Shown: positions 1 through 7,568 of the stretch, piece by piece
How positions within the stretch are numbered: position 1 is the stretch's first letter
Layout of the letters: the number at the start of each line of letters is the position of its first letter
From: a bacterium
Lineage (GTDB): Bacteria > Chloroflexota > Dehalococcoidia > Tepidiformales > Tepidiformaceae
Reading direction: 5' to 3'
Assembly: GCA_003577245.1 (NCBI GenBank)
Contig: QEVS01000005.1
Span: forward strand, 1 to 64,000
Length of the DNA stretch: 64,000 nucleotides
Translations under genes and position numbers: made by a program
Notes under the pieces: model-generated
The model's database searches: none
Told to the model about the DNA's origin: nothing
Seen by the model: only the letters and a program-made list of their open reading frames with translations

Positions 1-98
1 ACATCCGCCCCCACCAGGCCCTCGGCATGCTCACCCCAGCCCAGTTCCTGGCCCAACTCCCCTTGGAGGAAGTGTCACGGACGTATTGAACCAGTACA
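1..98 (+). mobile_element. Right end of an insertion sequence (transposase C-terminus plus likely terminal repeat)
   Basis: The first 89 bases encode the last residues of an integrase-core transposase. The sequence then runs directly into a substrate-binding-protein gene with no intergenic space. Read from the other strand, the end begins TGTACTGGTTCAATACGTCC (98 down to 79), which fits the 5'-TG...CA-3' ends of IS3/IS481-type elements, so the element probably stops at about position 98. The exact boundary is inferred, because the other end lies outside the window and no target duplication can be checked. Confidence 0.6.
3..89 (+). CDS. IS3/IS481-type transposase, C-terminal fragment (runs off left edge)
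   Basis: The open frame from base 3 to the TGA at 87-89 reads IRPHQALGMLTPAQFLAQL and then ends SRTY. The RPHQALG...TPAQF block is the usual tail of the DDE integrase core (rve) domain in IS3/IS481-family transposases, just after the catalytic Glu region. Only 28 residues are visible. The DDE residues and the helix-turn-helix lie upstream of the window, so the subfamily cannot be fixed. The gene overlaps by a few bases the open frame of the following binding-protein gene. Confidence 0.7.
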   Translation: MRPHQALGMLTPAQFLAQLPLEEVSRTY

Positions 99-1648
99 CC
101 ACGCCTGATCCCAACAAGCCGGTCGCCGGCGGCACGCTGCGCGTCCTGGGAACGATCGGGTCGATCATCGACCCCCACCGCACCAACACCCCCACCGAAT
201 CGATTGACATCTGGGGAAGGGTCGGCAACTTCCTCATCCGCAACACGACAAAGGACCCCATCGGCTTCCCTGAGGCCGACCTTGCCGCTTCGCTCCCGGA
301 AGTCCCCGGCGACGGCACAGTGCTCATCTTCAAGATCCGCCCCGAGGCGAAGTGGCAGAACAGGGCCCCCGTAAGCGGTCGCGCCGTCACCGCCGAGGAC
401 GTCAAGCTCACCTTCGAGCGCATCAAGGACCCGGCCGTCAAGTCTCCCCGCGCTGGCAATTACGGGAACGTCGAGAGCATCACCGTCGTCGACGAGCGCA
501 CTCTCCAGTTCAAGCTGAAGGCCCCCCAGGCCGACCTGCTCTCCATCATGGCCGACCAGTACGACTTCGTGCTCCCCAAGGAGATCAGCTCGCGCGGCCT
601 CGATGCCGTCAAGACCGCCGCCGATGTCATCGGCTCCGGTCCCTACGAGCTGGCATCCTTCGAAGCCGGCCAGAAGTTCTCCCTGAAGCGCCGCGCCGAT
701 GGTTACTGGCGCCCCAACACCGCCTGGCTCGATGGTTACGAGTACACCCACCAGACCGACCCGCAGCAGCTCACGAACGCCCTCCGCGCCGGCCAGGCCG
801 ATGCAGTCGGCCTCTCGACGGTGGACCACGTAAAGGCATTCGAGAACGACAAGGGTTACACGATCGTCAAGGCGCCCACCTCGACGCGCGAGTGCCTGCT
901 CATCAACCACGGGAAGGAGCGCTACAAGGACCCCCGCGTTCGCCTCGCGCTCTCCCGCGCCATCAACCGCAAGCAGGTCTACGACACCGTCTTCGGCGGC
1001 GCCGGCATCGTCGGCGGCCCCATGACGCCCGCCGGGCCGGCCTGGGTGCTTCCCGATGCTGAGCTCAAGAAGCTCCCCGGCTACGGTGATCGCGCCACCG
1101 AAATCAAGGAAGCGAAAGCCCTCCTCGCCGCCGCCGGTCTCGGCACCGGCTTCGAGGAAACTGTCCTCACCGTGACCGCCTTCAGCACCGAACAGGTCCA
1201 CGAAGTGGTCCTCTCGAACCTGGCCGACGTCGGTATCAAGGTGAAGACCGAGAACGTTGGCACCGACTTCGCTGCCAACTTCCTCCCCCGCGAGGTGCAG
1301 CGCCAGTACAACCTCGCCACCACGCTCTTCCTTTCCGGCGCCTACCCGGATGCCCAGCTGCTCCTCTACCACCACAGCGACACCAAGACGAAGGGCACCC
1401 GCAACTACGGCGACTTCGCCAGCAAGGAGCTCGACGTCAAGCTCGAGAAGCAGTCGACCATGTACGACGCCAAGGCCCGCCAGGCCCTCGTCTGGGAGAT
1501 CCAGCGTGACCTGATTAACGCTCCCGGACCCGCCTGGATGGGCTCGCGGATGGTGTTCGGCGTCTACAACTCAAGGGTTCGCAATGTCGCCGCCTTCCCG
1601 TTTGCAGCGGGTTACTGGGGCGCCGAGAACGTGTGGATCAAGTCCTGA
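86..1648 (+). CDS. Peptide/nickel-type ABC transporter substrate-binding protein, 5'-truncated by IS
   Basis: This is a family 5 extracellular solute-binding protein (SBP_bac_5) that would capture oligopeptides or similar ligands and hand them to the permeases encoded next. The mature part is complete: GGTLRVLG near the start, then FKIRPEAKWQ, VTAEDVKLTFERI and the two-lobed body, about 515 residues. There is no signal peptide or lipobox. The frame runs straight out of the transposase tail, and the only start is a TTG inside the IS. Family members normally carry a 20-40 residue export signal ending in a lipobox Cys, so the 5' end was probably removed by IS insertion at about position 98. The residual protein, if made, would be cytoplasmic and non-functional in uptake. 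It could be called a pseudogene. Confidence 0.85.
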   Translation: MNQYTTPDPNKPVAGGTLRVLGTIGSIIDPHRTNTPTESIDIWGRVGNFLIRNTTKDPIGFPEADLAASLPEVPGDGTVLIFKIRPEAKWQNRAPVSGRAVTAEDVKLTFERIKDPAVKSPRAGNYGNVESITVVDERTLQFKLKAPQADLLSIMADQYDFVLPKEISSRGLDAVKTAADVIGSGPYELASFEAGQKFSLKRRADGYWRPNTAWLDGYEYTHQTDPQQLTNALRAGQADAVGLSTVDHVKAFENDKGYTIVKAPTSTRECLLINHGKERYKDPRVRLALSRAINRKQVYDTVFGGAGIVGGPMTPAGPAWVLPDAELKKLPGYGDRATEIKEAKALLAAAGLGTGFEETVLTVTAFSTEQVHEVVLSNLADVGIKVKTENVGTDFAANFLPREVQRQYNLATTLFLSGAYPDAQLLLYHHSDTKTKGTRNYGDFASKELDVKLEKQSTMYDAKARQALVWEIQRDLINAPGPAWMGSRMVFGVYNSRVRNVAAFPFAAGYWGAENVWIKS

Positions 1649-1675
1649 CCCCGGGACGCCCGGGCAAGTAACCAC

Positions 1676-1708
1676 GCGGCGGGTACGCTCCCGGAGCGTA
1701 CCCGCCGC
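1676..1708. terminator. Perfect 15-bp hairpin after the binding-protein gene
   Basis: Arms 1676-1690 and 1694-1708 are perfect 15-base complements with a 3-base CCG loop. There is no T-tract, so it is probably an mRNA-stabilising or attenuating hairpin between the binding-protein gene and the permeases rather than a strong intrinsic terminator. Confidence 0.5.
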
Positions 1709-1740
1709 CACGCAATCCAGGCCCTACCGGAATCATCCGA

Positions 1741-2682
1741 ATGTACAGGTTCATCGTTCGCCGCCTTGTGCTGGCTATACCAACGCTTCTCATCGTCTCG
1801 TTCCTCATCTTTTCGATGGTGCGAATCAACCCCGATTCCATCGTCTTTGCGCGGCTCGGCGAGAACTACACCGAGGAACAGGCGGCGGCCATCCGCAAGG
1901 ACTACGGGCTCGACAAGCCCGTGCCCACCGAGTACGTCCGCTGGCTTTCCCACGTGGCCCGCGGTGACCTTGGCGAGAGCGCCTATACCTTCAGGCCGGT
2001 GGTCGATGAGATGGCGCCCAAGATCGCCGTCACGCTCGAGCTCGCCCTGCTCGCCGTGGTCTTTGCCGTGGTCATTGGCGTCCCTGTCGGCGTCTATTCC
2101 GCCATGCGCCAGGACCGCTGGCCCGATTATGTGCTCCGTACCGTCGCCGTCCTCGGCCTTTCGGTTCCCGGTTTCTACATCGCAACCGTGGTGCTGGCGA
2201 TTCTCGCCAACCAGTTCGGCTGGATACCCGACATCCGCTACCACTCCTTCCGCAAGGACCCGCTCGGTAACATTCAGCAGATGTGGCTGCCAGCCTTCAT
2301 CCTCTCCCTCGCAACCTCCGCCCAGGTGATGCGTTACGCCCGCACCATGATGCTCGACGTCCTGCGCCAGGATTACATCCGCACCGCCTGGGCCAAGGGC
2401 CTGCGCGAACGCGCCATCATCTTCCAGCACGCACTCAAGAACGCCATGCTCCCCGTAATCACCGTCCTCGGCCTTACCATGGCCGCCCTCGTAGGCGGCA
2501 CCGTGATCTTCGAAACGCTCTTTGGCCTGCCCGGCCTTGGCACCTATCTGGTGCGGGCCGTGCAACAGAAGGACTTCGTTGTCATCCAGGGCGTGACGCT
2601 CTTCTTCGCCACGTCGGTGGTGGTCATCAATCTCGTGGTCGATGTGAGCTACACCATCCTCGACCCCCGGGCGAGGACGTAG
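1741..2682 (+). CDS. ABC transporter permease, DppB/OppB type
   Basis: This is a 313-residue inner-membrane permease of the binding-protein-dependent (BPD_transp_1) family. It starts MYRFIVRRLVLAIPTLLIVS, the typical first membrane segment of DppB/OppB/GsiC proteins. It has further segments around residues 100-120, 135-160, 180-200, 240-260 and 285-305. The EAA-type loop contacting the ATPase (RTAWAKGLRERAIIFQHALKNA) sits around residues 218-240. The next permease gene starts 3 bases after the stop, so the two are co-transcribed and should form the heterodimeric channel. No ATPase genes (DppD/DppF type) follow. Confidence 0.93.
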   Translation: MYRFIVRRLVLAIPTLLIVSFLIFSMVRINPDSIVFARLGENYTEEQAAAIRKDYGLDKPVPTEYVRWLSHVARGDLGESAYTFRPVVDEMAPKIAVTLELALLAVVFAVVIGVPVGVYSAMRQDRWPDYVLRTVAVLGLSVPGFYIATVVLAILANQFGWIPDIRYHSFRKDPLGNIQQMWLPAFILSLATSAQVMRYARTMMLDVLRQDYIRTAWAKGLRERAIIFQHALKNAMLPVITVLGLTMAALVGGTVIFETLFGLPGLGTYLVRAVQQKDFVVIQGVTLFFATSVVVINLVVDVSYTILDPRART

Positions 2683-2685
2683 ACA

Positions 2686-3732
2686 GTGGCGAACGCAACC
2701 CCGGCCAGTTCTCTCGATCTAAGCGCCCGCGGTTCCACCGCCCTCACAGTCCGCGTTTCGGGCTTCTTCGGGACGCTGGCCACGAAGAAGCCCATCGGCT
2801 TTGCCGGCTTCCTTTTCCTCCTCCTTCTCCTGGCCGTTGCGCTCTTTCCCGGGCTGTTCGCAACCCACAACCCGGCCCAGGTGAACATCGCGCCCCCTTA
2901 TCAGAACTACTGCCTCGGGCCGAAAGACACCTTCCTCTGCCCAACCCTGGTGGAGAAGTCCGTCATCACCGGCGATCGCGTCCTCGAAGGCTCCTTCAGC
3001 CAGCCCCTGGGCACCGACAAACTCGGTCGCGACATCTACAGCCGCATCGTCTACTCCGCCCGTTGGGCCGCCTATATCGGCTTTGGCTCTGTTCTCATCA
3101 GCTCAATCCTCGCCCTCACCCTGGGCGTCACCTCGGGCTACTTCAGCGGCCGGTACGATGCGATTGTGCAGCGGCTTGTCGATGCCATCATGGCGCTCCC
3201 CATCCTCATCGTCCTGCTCGCCCTCCCCTCCATGATTGGCCGCGTCGACCTGGACGGCCCCTTGCCCCTCGACGAGGGCTCAATCACCTTCTTCAAGCTC
3301 GTCCTTATCCTCGGCATCATCGGCGGTGCAGGGGGCTCACGTGTCATTCGCGCCGCCGTCATCGGCGTGCGGTCCTCCCAGTACCTTGAAGCCGCCCGCG
3401 TCATAGGCTGCACCGACGGCCGAATCATGGCCCGGCACGTGGTGCCCAACATCTTCGGCCCCCTCATGGTCCAGGCCACCATCGGCCTCGGCGCCGTAAT
3501 CCTGGCCGAGTCGGCCCTCAGCTTCCTCGGCTTTGGCGTGCAGGATCCGAACAAGCCCACCTGGGGACAGATGCTCAACCTCGGCCAGCAGGTGGCAAGC
3601 ATCAAGCCCTGGCAGGCCGTTTGGCCCGGGCTCTTCATCGCCCTCGCCGTCTTCAGCTTCAACATGCTCGGCGATGCTCTTCGCGACATGCTCGACCCGC
3701 GCCTGCGTGGCGCCCGCGGCAACTTCGGCTAG
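2686..3732 (+). CDS. ABC transporter permease, DppC/OppC type
   Basis: This 348-residue permease is the partner of the preceding DppB-type protein. It has the OppC_N-like N-terminal membrane segment (about residues 35-60) and then a periplasmic loop. The conserved block LGTDKLGRDIYSRIVYSAR follows, with the five-segment BPD permease core after it. The EAA loop lies near EAARVIGCTDGRIMARHVVPN, and SALSFLGFGVQDP is the usual C-terminal family signature. It starts with GTG, 3 bases after the previous stop. The periplasmic loop carries two extra Cys (in NYCLGPKDTFLCP), seen in some DppC relatives. Together with the upstream permease it would need an ATPase encoded elsewhere. Confidence 0.93.
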   Translation: MANATPASSLDLSARGSTALTVRVSGFFGTLATKKPIGFAGFLFLLLLLAVALFPGLFATHNPAQVNIAPPYQNYCLGPKDTFLCPTLVEKSVITGDRVLEGSFSQPLGTDKLGRDIYSRIVYSARWAAYIGFGSVLISSILALTLGVTSGYFSGRYDAIVQRLVDAIMALPILIVLLALPSMIGRVDLDGPLPLDEGSITFFKLVLILGIIGGAGGSRVIRAAVIGVRSSQYLEAARVIGCTDGRIMARHVVPNIFGPLMVQATIGLGAVILAESALSFLGFGVQDPNKPTWGQMLNLGQQVASIKPWQAVWPGLFIALAVFSFNMLGDALRDMLDPRLRGARGNFG

Positions 3733-3768
3733 CTGGACCAAACGCCCGGCGCCCGGCAGTCTGGAACG

Positions 3769-4593
3769 ATGCGCTTCGCTGATCGCCTCCGCTCCGGTCA
3801 GTTCGCGGTTGCGCTGGAGATCACCCCTCCTCAACGCCCCCTGCAGAGTGTGCTCCTGCGCCGCGCCAGCGCCCTCGGCCACTGCGCCGATGCCGTCAAC
3901 GTCATCCAGCGCCCCGGACGCCAGTCCAGCCTCGATGCCTCCATCTCGCTCCTTCGGACCGGCATCGAACCCGTCTGGCACCTCGTCACAAGGGGCGCCT
4001 CTCGCGGTGATATCGCCCGCGACCTCGTGTCGGCGCGTGAGGCCGGCATCGGCCAGATCCTCGTTATCCGCGGTGACCACGCCACGCATGACCTCCCAGA
4101 TACCCCTGCCATCCGGGAGGCAATCGGCCTGGCCCGCGAGGCGCTTCCCGGCGCGCTCATCGGCGCCACCTTCAACCAGTACGCACCCGATCCCGGCGCC
4201 GCCTTGCGCAACCTGCTGCCCAAGCTTCGCGCCGGGGCTGACTTCATCCAGACCCAACCCGTGTTCGATCCCCAGGCACTCGCCCCCTTCGTGCAGCGCC
4301 TACGAGACGAGTGCCCCGGCGTCGCTTTCGTTCCCATGGTGGTGCCCCTGCTCTCGCCCGCCGCGGTGGATGGCATCCAGCGCCGCCTCGGGTTCCGGCT
4401 TCCGGAGCAGCTCGCCCGGCGGCTCGCGGGCGGCCCCGAATCGGGCTGGGAGGTCCTCTCCGAGACCATCGCCGGGCTGGTGGCCAGCCCCCTCGCCGAT
4501 GGCGCTGCCATCATGACCACCGAAATGGACCCGCCCCCGGCGGTCGGCGAGAGGATCGTTTCGGCCCTGCGCGCCGCCGGCATCGACTGCTGA
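3769..4593 (+). CDS. Methylenetetrahydrofolate reductase family protein
   Basis: This is a 274-residue TIM-barrel flavoprotein of the MTHFR family, which reduces 5,10-methylene-tetrahydrofolate to 5-methyl-tetrahydrofolate with FAD. Family blocks visible are the N-terminal ALEITPPQ (equivalent of the catalytic Glu strand), the flavin-contacting ILVIRGDHA, FNQYAPD, and FIQTQPVFD (equivalent of the TQxxFD folate-binding segment). The order and length match the single-domain bacterial enzymes (about 275-300 residues). The sequence is divergent from classical MetF, and many such homologues work in C1 metabolism with other partners, so the exact substrate is inferred. It starts with ATG 36 bases after the permease operon. 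Confidence 0.85.
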   Translation: MRFADRLRSGQFAVALEITPPQRPLQSVLLRRASALGHCADAVNVIQRPGRQSSLDASISLLRTGIEPVWHLVTRGASRGDIARDLVSAREAGIGQILVIRGDHATHDLPDTPAIREAIGLAREALPGALIGATFNQYAPDPGAALRNLLPKLRAGADFIQTQPVFDPQALAPFVQRLRDECPGVAFVPMVVPLLSPAAVDGIQRRLGFRLPEQLARRLAGGPESGWEVLSETIAGLVASPLADGAAIMTTEMDPPPAVGERIVSALRAAGIDC

Positions 4594-4637
4594 GAGCGGT
4601 CGGCGGCGCCCGCCGTCCCCTGGGCTACAATGTCCCC

Positions 4638-5276
4638 ATGTCCGCCGAATCAATGAAGGTCACCGTCATCTCCGACTACGTCTGACCGTGGTGCTACATC
4701 GCCGCCCGTCGGGTGGCGCGGTTCCAGCGCGAGTTCGACGTCACCGTGACGTGGTGGCCCTTCGAGCTTCATCCCGAGACCCCACGTGAGGGTCGTGATG
4801 TGGACGAACTCCTCAGGCGCACCGGCCGCGGCCGCGCCTACAGTGACCACCTGCGGGCCTATGCTTCCGAGGCCGGTATCACCCTTGCCTCCAACCGCTG
4901 GCTTGCCAACTCGCACCGCGCCCTTGAGTTCGCCGAGTTCGCCCGCGACCGTGGCCGGTTCGACGCCGCCCACGAGGCGCTTTTCAAGGCCTGCTTCGAA
5001 GAAAGGCGCGATATCGGCAACATCGATGTCCTGTGCGAAATCGCGGCCGAATGCGGGCTCGATTCCCGGGAGTTCCAGGCCGAGGCCGCTCTTGGCCGCT
5101 ACGCCGAGCTCATCGACAGGACCACTGCCATCGCCCGCCAGAAAGGTGTCACCAGCACCCCGACCATGATCTTTGACGACCGCGTGGTGGTGACCGGCGC
5201 GCAGGACTACCTCGTCTACGAGGACCTCTTGCGCAGGCTGGGCGCGCGCCGCCTCGATGAGAGCCCGGCGCAGTGA
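4638..5276 (+). CDS. DsbA/FrnE-family thioredoxin-fold protein, predicted selenoprotein (TGA = Sec16)
   Basis: The frame from ATG 4638 contains one in-frame TGA at 4683-4685 and otherwise reads through to the stop at 5274-5276 (212 residues). Residues around the TGA read VISDYV-U-PWCYIAARRV. In FrnE/DsbA-family oxidoreductases this is the CPWC active site, so the TGA replaces the first, nucleophilic Cys and makes a UPWC redox motif. The rest is intact FrnE-like sequence, with WWPFELHPETP after the active site and the cis-proline in TSTPT (Pro about 175). A SECIS-like hairpin with GTC loop begins 14 bases after the TGA. There is no signal peptide, so it should be cytosolic. Internal initiation at GTG 4713 would remove the active site and is unlikely. 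The alternative is a sequencing error or dead gene, which the flanking conservation argues against. Confidence 0.85.
4700..4718 (+). promoter_or_regulatory. Predicted bacterial SECIS hairpin of the FrnE-like gene
   Basis: Arms 4700-4707 and 4711-4718 form an 8-bp stem (one G-T pair) with the apical loop GTC at 4708-4710. The stem starts 14 bases and the loop 22 bases after the TGA. Bacterial SECIS elements lie immediately downstream of UGA, with a small loop 16-37 bases away and a G among the first loop bases, all of which fits. Confidence 0.75.
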
Positions 5277-5304
5277 GCCCCGTGCTGCTCCGGGTGACGC
5301 CGCC

Positions 5305-5901
5305 ATGACAATCGCGCCCGGCGCTGCCGAGTCCCTCACGCTCTCGCGGCCCGATCCTTTTGCCCGGGTTCGTGAAGCCGCCCACGCACATGCTCGCGAG
5401 CACCAGTGCGATGCTGACCTTGTCTCCGCCGCTCGTGCGCGTGAGATGGCGGTACTGGTGCGTGCCACGCGCGCCAGTTACGTCCTGGAACTGGGCACAG
5501 GCCTCGGCTACGGCGCTCTCCACATGGTCGACGGCTTCGGGCGAACCGGGAGGCTCGACACGATCGAAAGCGACCCCCATCACGCGCGGCTGGCCGAGGA
5601 TAACTTCCGCACGTTCGGCCATGCGGAAAGGGTGCGCGTTTACACCGGCCGCGATTCCGCCGTGCTCTCCGGGCTCAACGGCCCTTACGACATGGTGGTG
5701 CTCGACAGCGACCCCGCCGGCTACCACGCCATGTTCGAAGACACCACCAGGCTCCTCCGTACCGGTGGTCTGCTGCTCGCGAACACCACCGGGGACTGGC
5801 TCTCCATGGAGGGTTTTCTCAAGCAGCTCGCCATCGACGATCGCTTCCTGGGTGCGTTCGGCGCCCACGCGCATCATGCCCTGGCCGTACGGCTGCGCTG
5901 A
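5305..5901 (+). CDS. Class I SAM-dependent methyltransferase, O-methyltransferase-like
   Basis: This is a roughly 198-residue Rossmann-fold methyltransferase. The SAM-binding motif I is VLELGTGLGYGAL, followed by the acidic end of strand 2 in TIESDPHH and the motif YDMVVLDSDPAGYH (catalytic-strand Asp, as in catechol/caffeoyl-CoA O-methyltransferases). GGLLLANTTGDW then matches the GGLLxxDN-type strand. The sequence opens with FARVREAAHAHAREHQ. ATG 5305 is preferred, because the longer start at 5257 would overlap the preceding gene with low-complexity sequence. The substrate is not evident. Confidence 0.8.
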   Translation: MTIAPGAAESLTLSRPDPFARVREAAHAHAREHQCDADLVSAARAREMAVLVRATRASYVLELGTGLGYGALHMVDGFGRTGRLDTIESDPHHARLAEDNFRTFGHAERVRVYTGRDSAVLSGLNGPYDMVVLDSDPAGYHAMFEDTTRLLRTGGLLLANTTGDWLSMEGFLKQLAIDDRFLGAFGAHAHHALAVRLR

Positions 5902-6061
5902 GGCCTCGCGTGTGTACGCCTGCCGCTCCTCCCACTCGAACCGCATTCGCGATTGCAGGGTAGGCGCCTAAGGAACTTACCCGAGTGCAAGCCCATCCCT
6001 TTGGGGCCAAACTGAGCCGTGTCGAATCGCGGCGAAGCCGCGTTGCCGGTTGGGGGATGCG

Positions 6062-6553
6062 ATGTACACGATCCGCGTTGATACGGCCCACGGCCTGCTC
6101 GAGATCGAGCTTTCGGGACGGCTTGTGACCTCCGAGGCCCTCCGCGCCATGTCACAGGCTTTCGCCATCGCAGAAGCCGGAACGCTCACCACAACGCTCT
6201 GCGATGTGCGGGAGCTCGACAGGGGCCCGGCAAGTTCCATGGTCGTCGCTGCCGCGCTCGCGGTCCGCTTCCAGCCCGGGTCCCGCCTCGCCTTTGTGGC
6301 CCGGCAACCGCAGCTGCGCTTCCTCCAGAGAGTCATCCGCTTCTCGGGAATCCGGGAAGGAGTACTCGCCTTCCCGGCCAGGGAAGAGGCGGAGACCTGG
6401 CTCCTCCCGTCGATGCGTGCCGCGCGACGCCCCCGGAGCACCGAACGCCGCCACGCCGAGCAGGTGCTGGGCCACCACCCGGCCCCGGCCATCTCTCTCC
6501 CCCGGCGCGAAGCTGCCGTCCTCTCCGCCGAATCACGCCCACCCGCGGCGTAG
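6062..6553 (+). CDS. Small protein with a STAS/SpoIIAA-like fold (hypothetical)
   Basis: This is a protein of 163 residues whose first 115 alternate strands and helices as in STAS-like or SpoIIAA-like domains: YTIRVDTAHGLLEIELSGRL, then a helix (SEALRAMSQAFAIAEA), then TTTLCDVRELDRG. The last 45 residues are Arg/Pro/Ala-rich and probably unstructured. ATG 6062 has a GGGGG ribosome site a few bases upstream, which decides the start over TTG 6050. It stands alone between two methyltransferase genes. STAS-like domains often bind nucleotides or partner regulators, but no precise role can be assigned. Confidence 0.6.
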   Translation: MYTIRVDTAHGLLEIELSGRLVTSEALRAMSQAFAIAEAGTLTTTLCDVRELDRGPASSMVVAAALAVRFQPGSRLAFVARQPQLRFLQRVIRFSGIREGVLAFPAREEAETWLLPSMRAARRPRSTERRHAEQVLGHHPAPAISLPRREAAVLSAESRPPAA

Positions 6554-6606
6554 CCACCAGACCCTGCTCGCCTGCGGATGACGACATCGAGGGCCAGGTC
6601 TGGTTG

Positions 6607-6636
6607 TTGACACTTTCCGCCGCAATCGAATAGGCT
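6607..6636 (+). promoter_or_regulatory. Predicted promoter of the ArsM-like selenoprotein gene
   Basis: A consensus -35 TTGACA at 6607-6612 and a weaker -10 TAGGCT at 6631-6636 are separated by 18 bases. They lie about 80 bases upstream of ATG 6716, in the intergenic space. Assigned by consensus match only. Confidence 0.45.
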
Positions 6637-6715
6637 CCATGCCAGTTCACATTCCCGTGCCGGCACACGCCCGGGGCTGCACAGTGGGCGCCCTGCCGTC
6701 ACCTGGAGCAGCCTT

Positions 6716-7507
6716 ATGGCCTCCGCTCCCGGCATCGCCAACGTTGACCGTGATGAGCTGCGCGCTCGCGTCGCTGCGAAATACCGCGACGTTGCCATCA
6801 ACCCCGGACTCGGATTCCATTTCCACACCGGCGCCCCCCTTGCGAAGCTGCTCGGGTACCCCGACCCCCTTGTCGCGTCGCTGCCCTCTGGCACCGTCGA
6901 TTCCTTTGCGGGCACGGGCAACCCCTTCCTCTTCGGAGACCTCCGCCCCGGAGAGGTGGTTGTCGATGTCGGCTGCGGCGCCGGGTTCGATACCCTCATC
7001 GCTGCCGGCCAGGTTGGAGCCACGGGCCGGGTCATCTCCATCGACATGACCCCCGAAATGCGCGCCAGGACCGCGGCCAGCGTCGCGCAGATGAAGCTGC
7101 ATCACGTCGAGGTGCTCGAAGGCTTCGCCGAAAGCCTGCCCGTTCCCGGCGACACCGCTGATGTCCTTATCAGCAACGGCGTGATCAACCTCTGCCCCGA
7201 CAAGCAGGCCGTCTTCCGCGAGATGTTCCGCGTTCTCAAGCCGGGGGGACGCATCCAGGTCGGCGACATTCTCGTTCATCGCGAAGTCCCCCAGGACGCG
7301 AAAGACGACATCGAACTCTGGAGCGGCTGAATAGCCGGTGCTCTGCTGGAAGCAGAGTGGCGCCAGGTTCTTGACCTCGTTGGCTTCGTCGACACCGTGA
7401 TGTCCAACGAAGTCGATGTCTTCTCGGGCAGCAAGCACGAATCCGACGCCCGGGAATTCGATACCCGCGGCGTGACCGTTTTCGCCCGCAAGCCTTCCGC
7501 CACGTGA
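6716..7507 (+). CDS. ArsM-like SAM-dependent methyltransferase, predicted selenoprotein (TGA = Sec205)
   Basis: The frame from ATG 6716 has one internal TGA at 7328-7330 and continues in the same family to the true stop at 7505-7507, giving 263 residues, the usual ArsM length. SAM motif I is VVDVGCGAG (residues 82-90). The block ISNGVINLCPDK (152-163) corresponds to the ISNCVINLSPDK of arsenite methyltransferases, with the classical Cys replaced by Gly155 and a Cys at 160. The TGA falls in ELWSG-U-IAGALLEAEW. ArsM enzymes there have WxGCVAGALxExE, whose Cys binds arsenite. Translation after the TGA stays conserved to the family C-terminus (GVTVFARKP). A SECIS-like hairpin starts 10 bases after the TGA. 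The likely role is metalloid or other soft-nucleophile methylation, possibly with Cys160 as the second ligand. The substrate is inferred. Confidence 0.87.
7341..7357 (+). promoter_or_regulatory. Predicted bacterial SECIS hairpin of the ArsM-like gene
   Basis: Perfect 7-bp arms CTCTGCT (7341-7347) and AGCAGAG (7351-7357) enclose the loop GGA. A G-T pair (7340/7358) extends the stem. The stem begins 10 bases and the loop 17 bases after the TGA, close to the spacing in E. coli fdhF, and the loop begins with G. Confidence 0.8.
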
Positions 7508-7568
7508 GGCCCCGGGGACCCGGCGGTTCCGCCTTTCTCGTTCCTCCGCCGTCTGCCATTCTTCGCTC

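Noticed and set aside
4713..5276. Truncated DsbA-like gene starting at GTG 4713
   Set aside because: It would drop the active site; the same frame extends upstream through TGA 4683 to a good start with conserved sequence.
6716..7330. Short 204-residue methyltransferase ending at TGA 7328
   Set aside because: The family sequence continues in frame after the TGA for 58 residues, so the true end is 7507.
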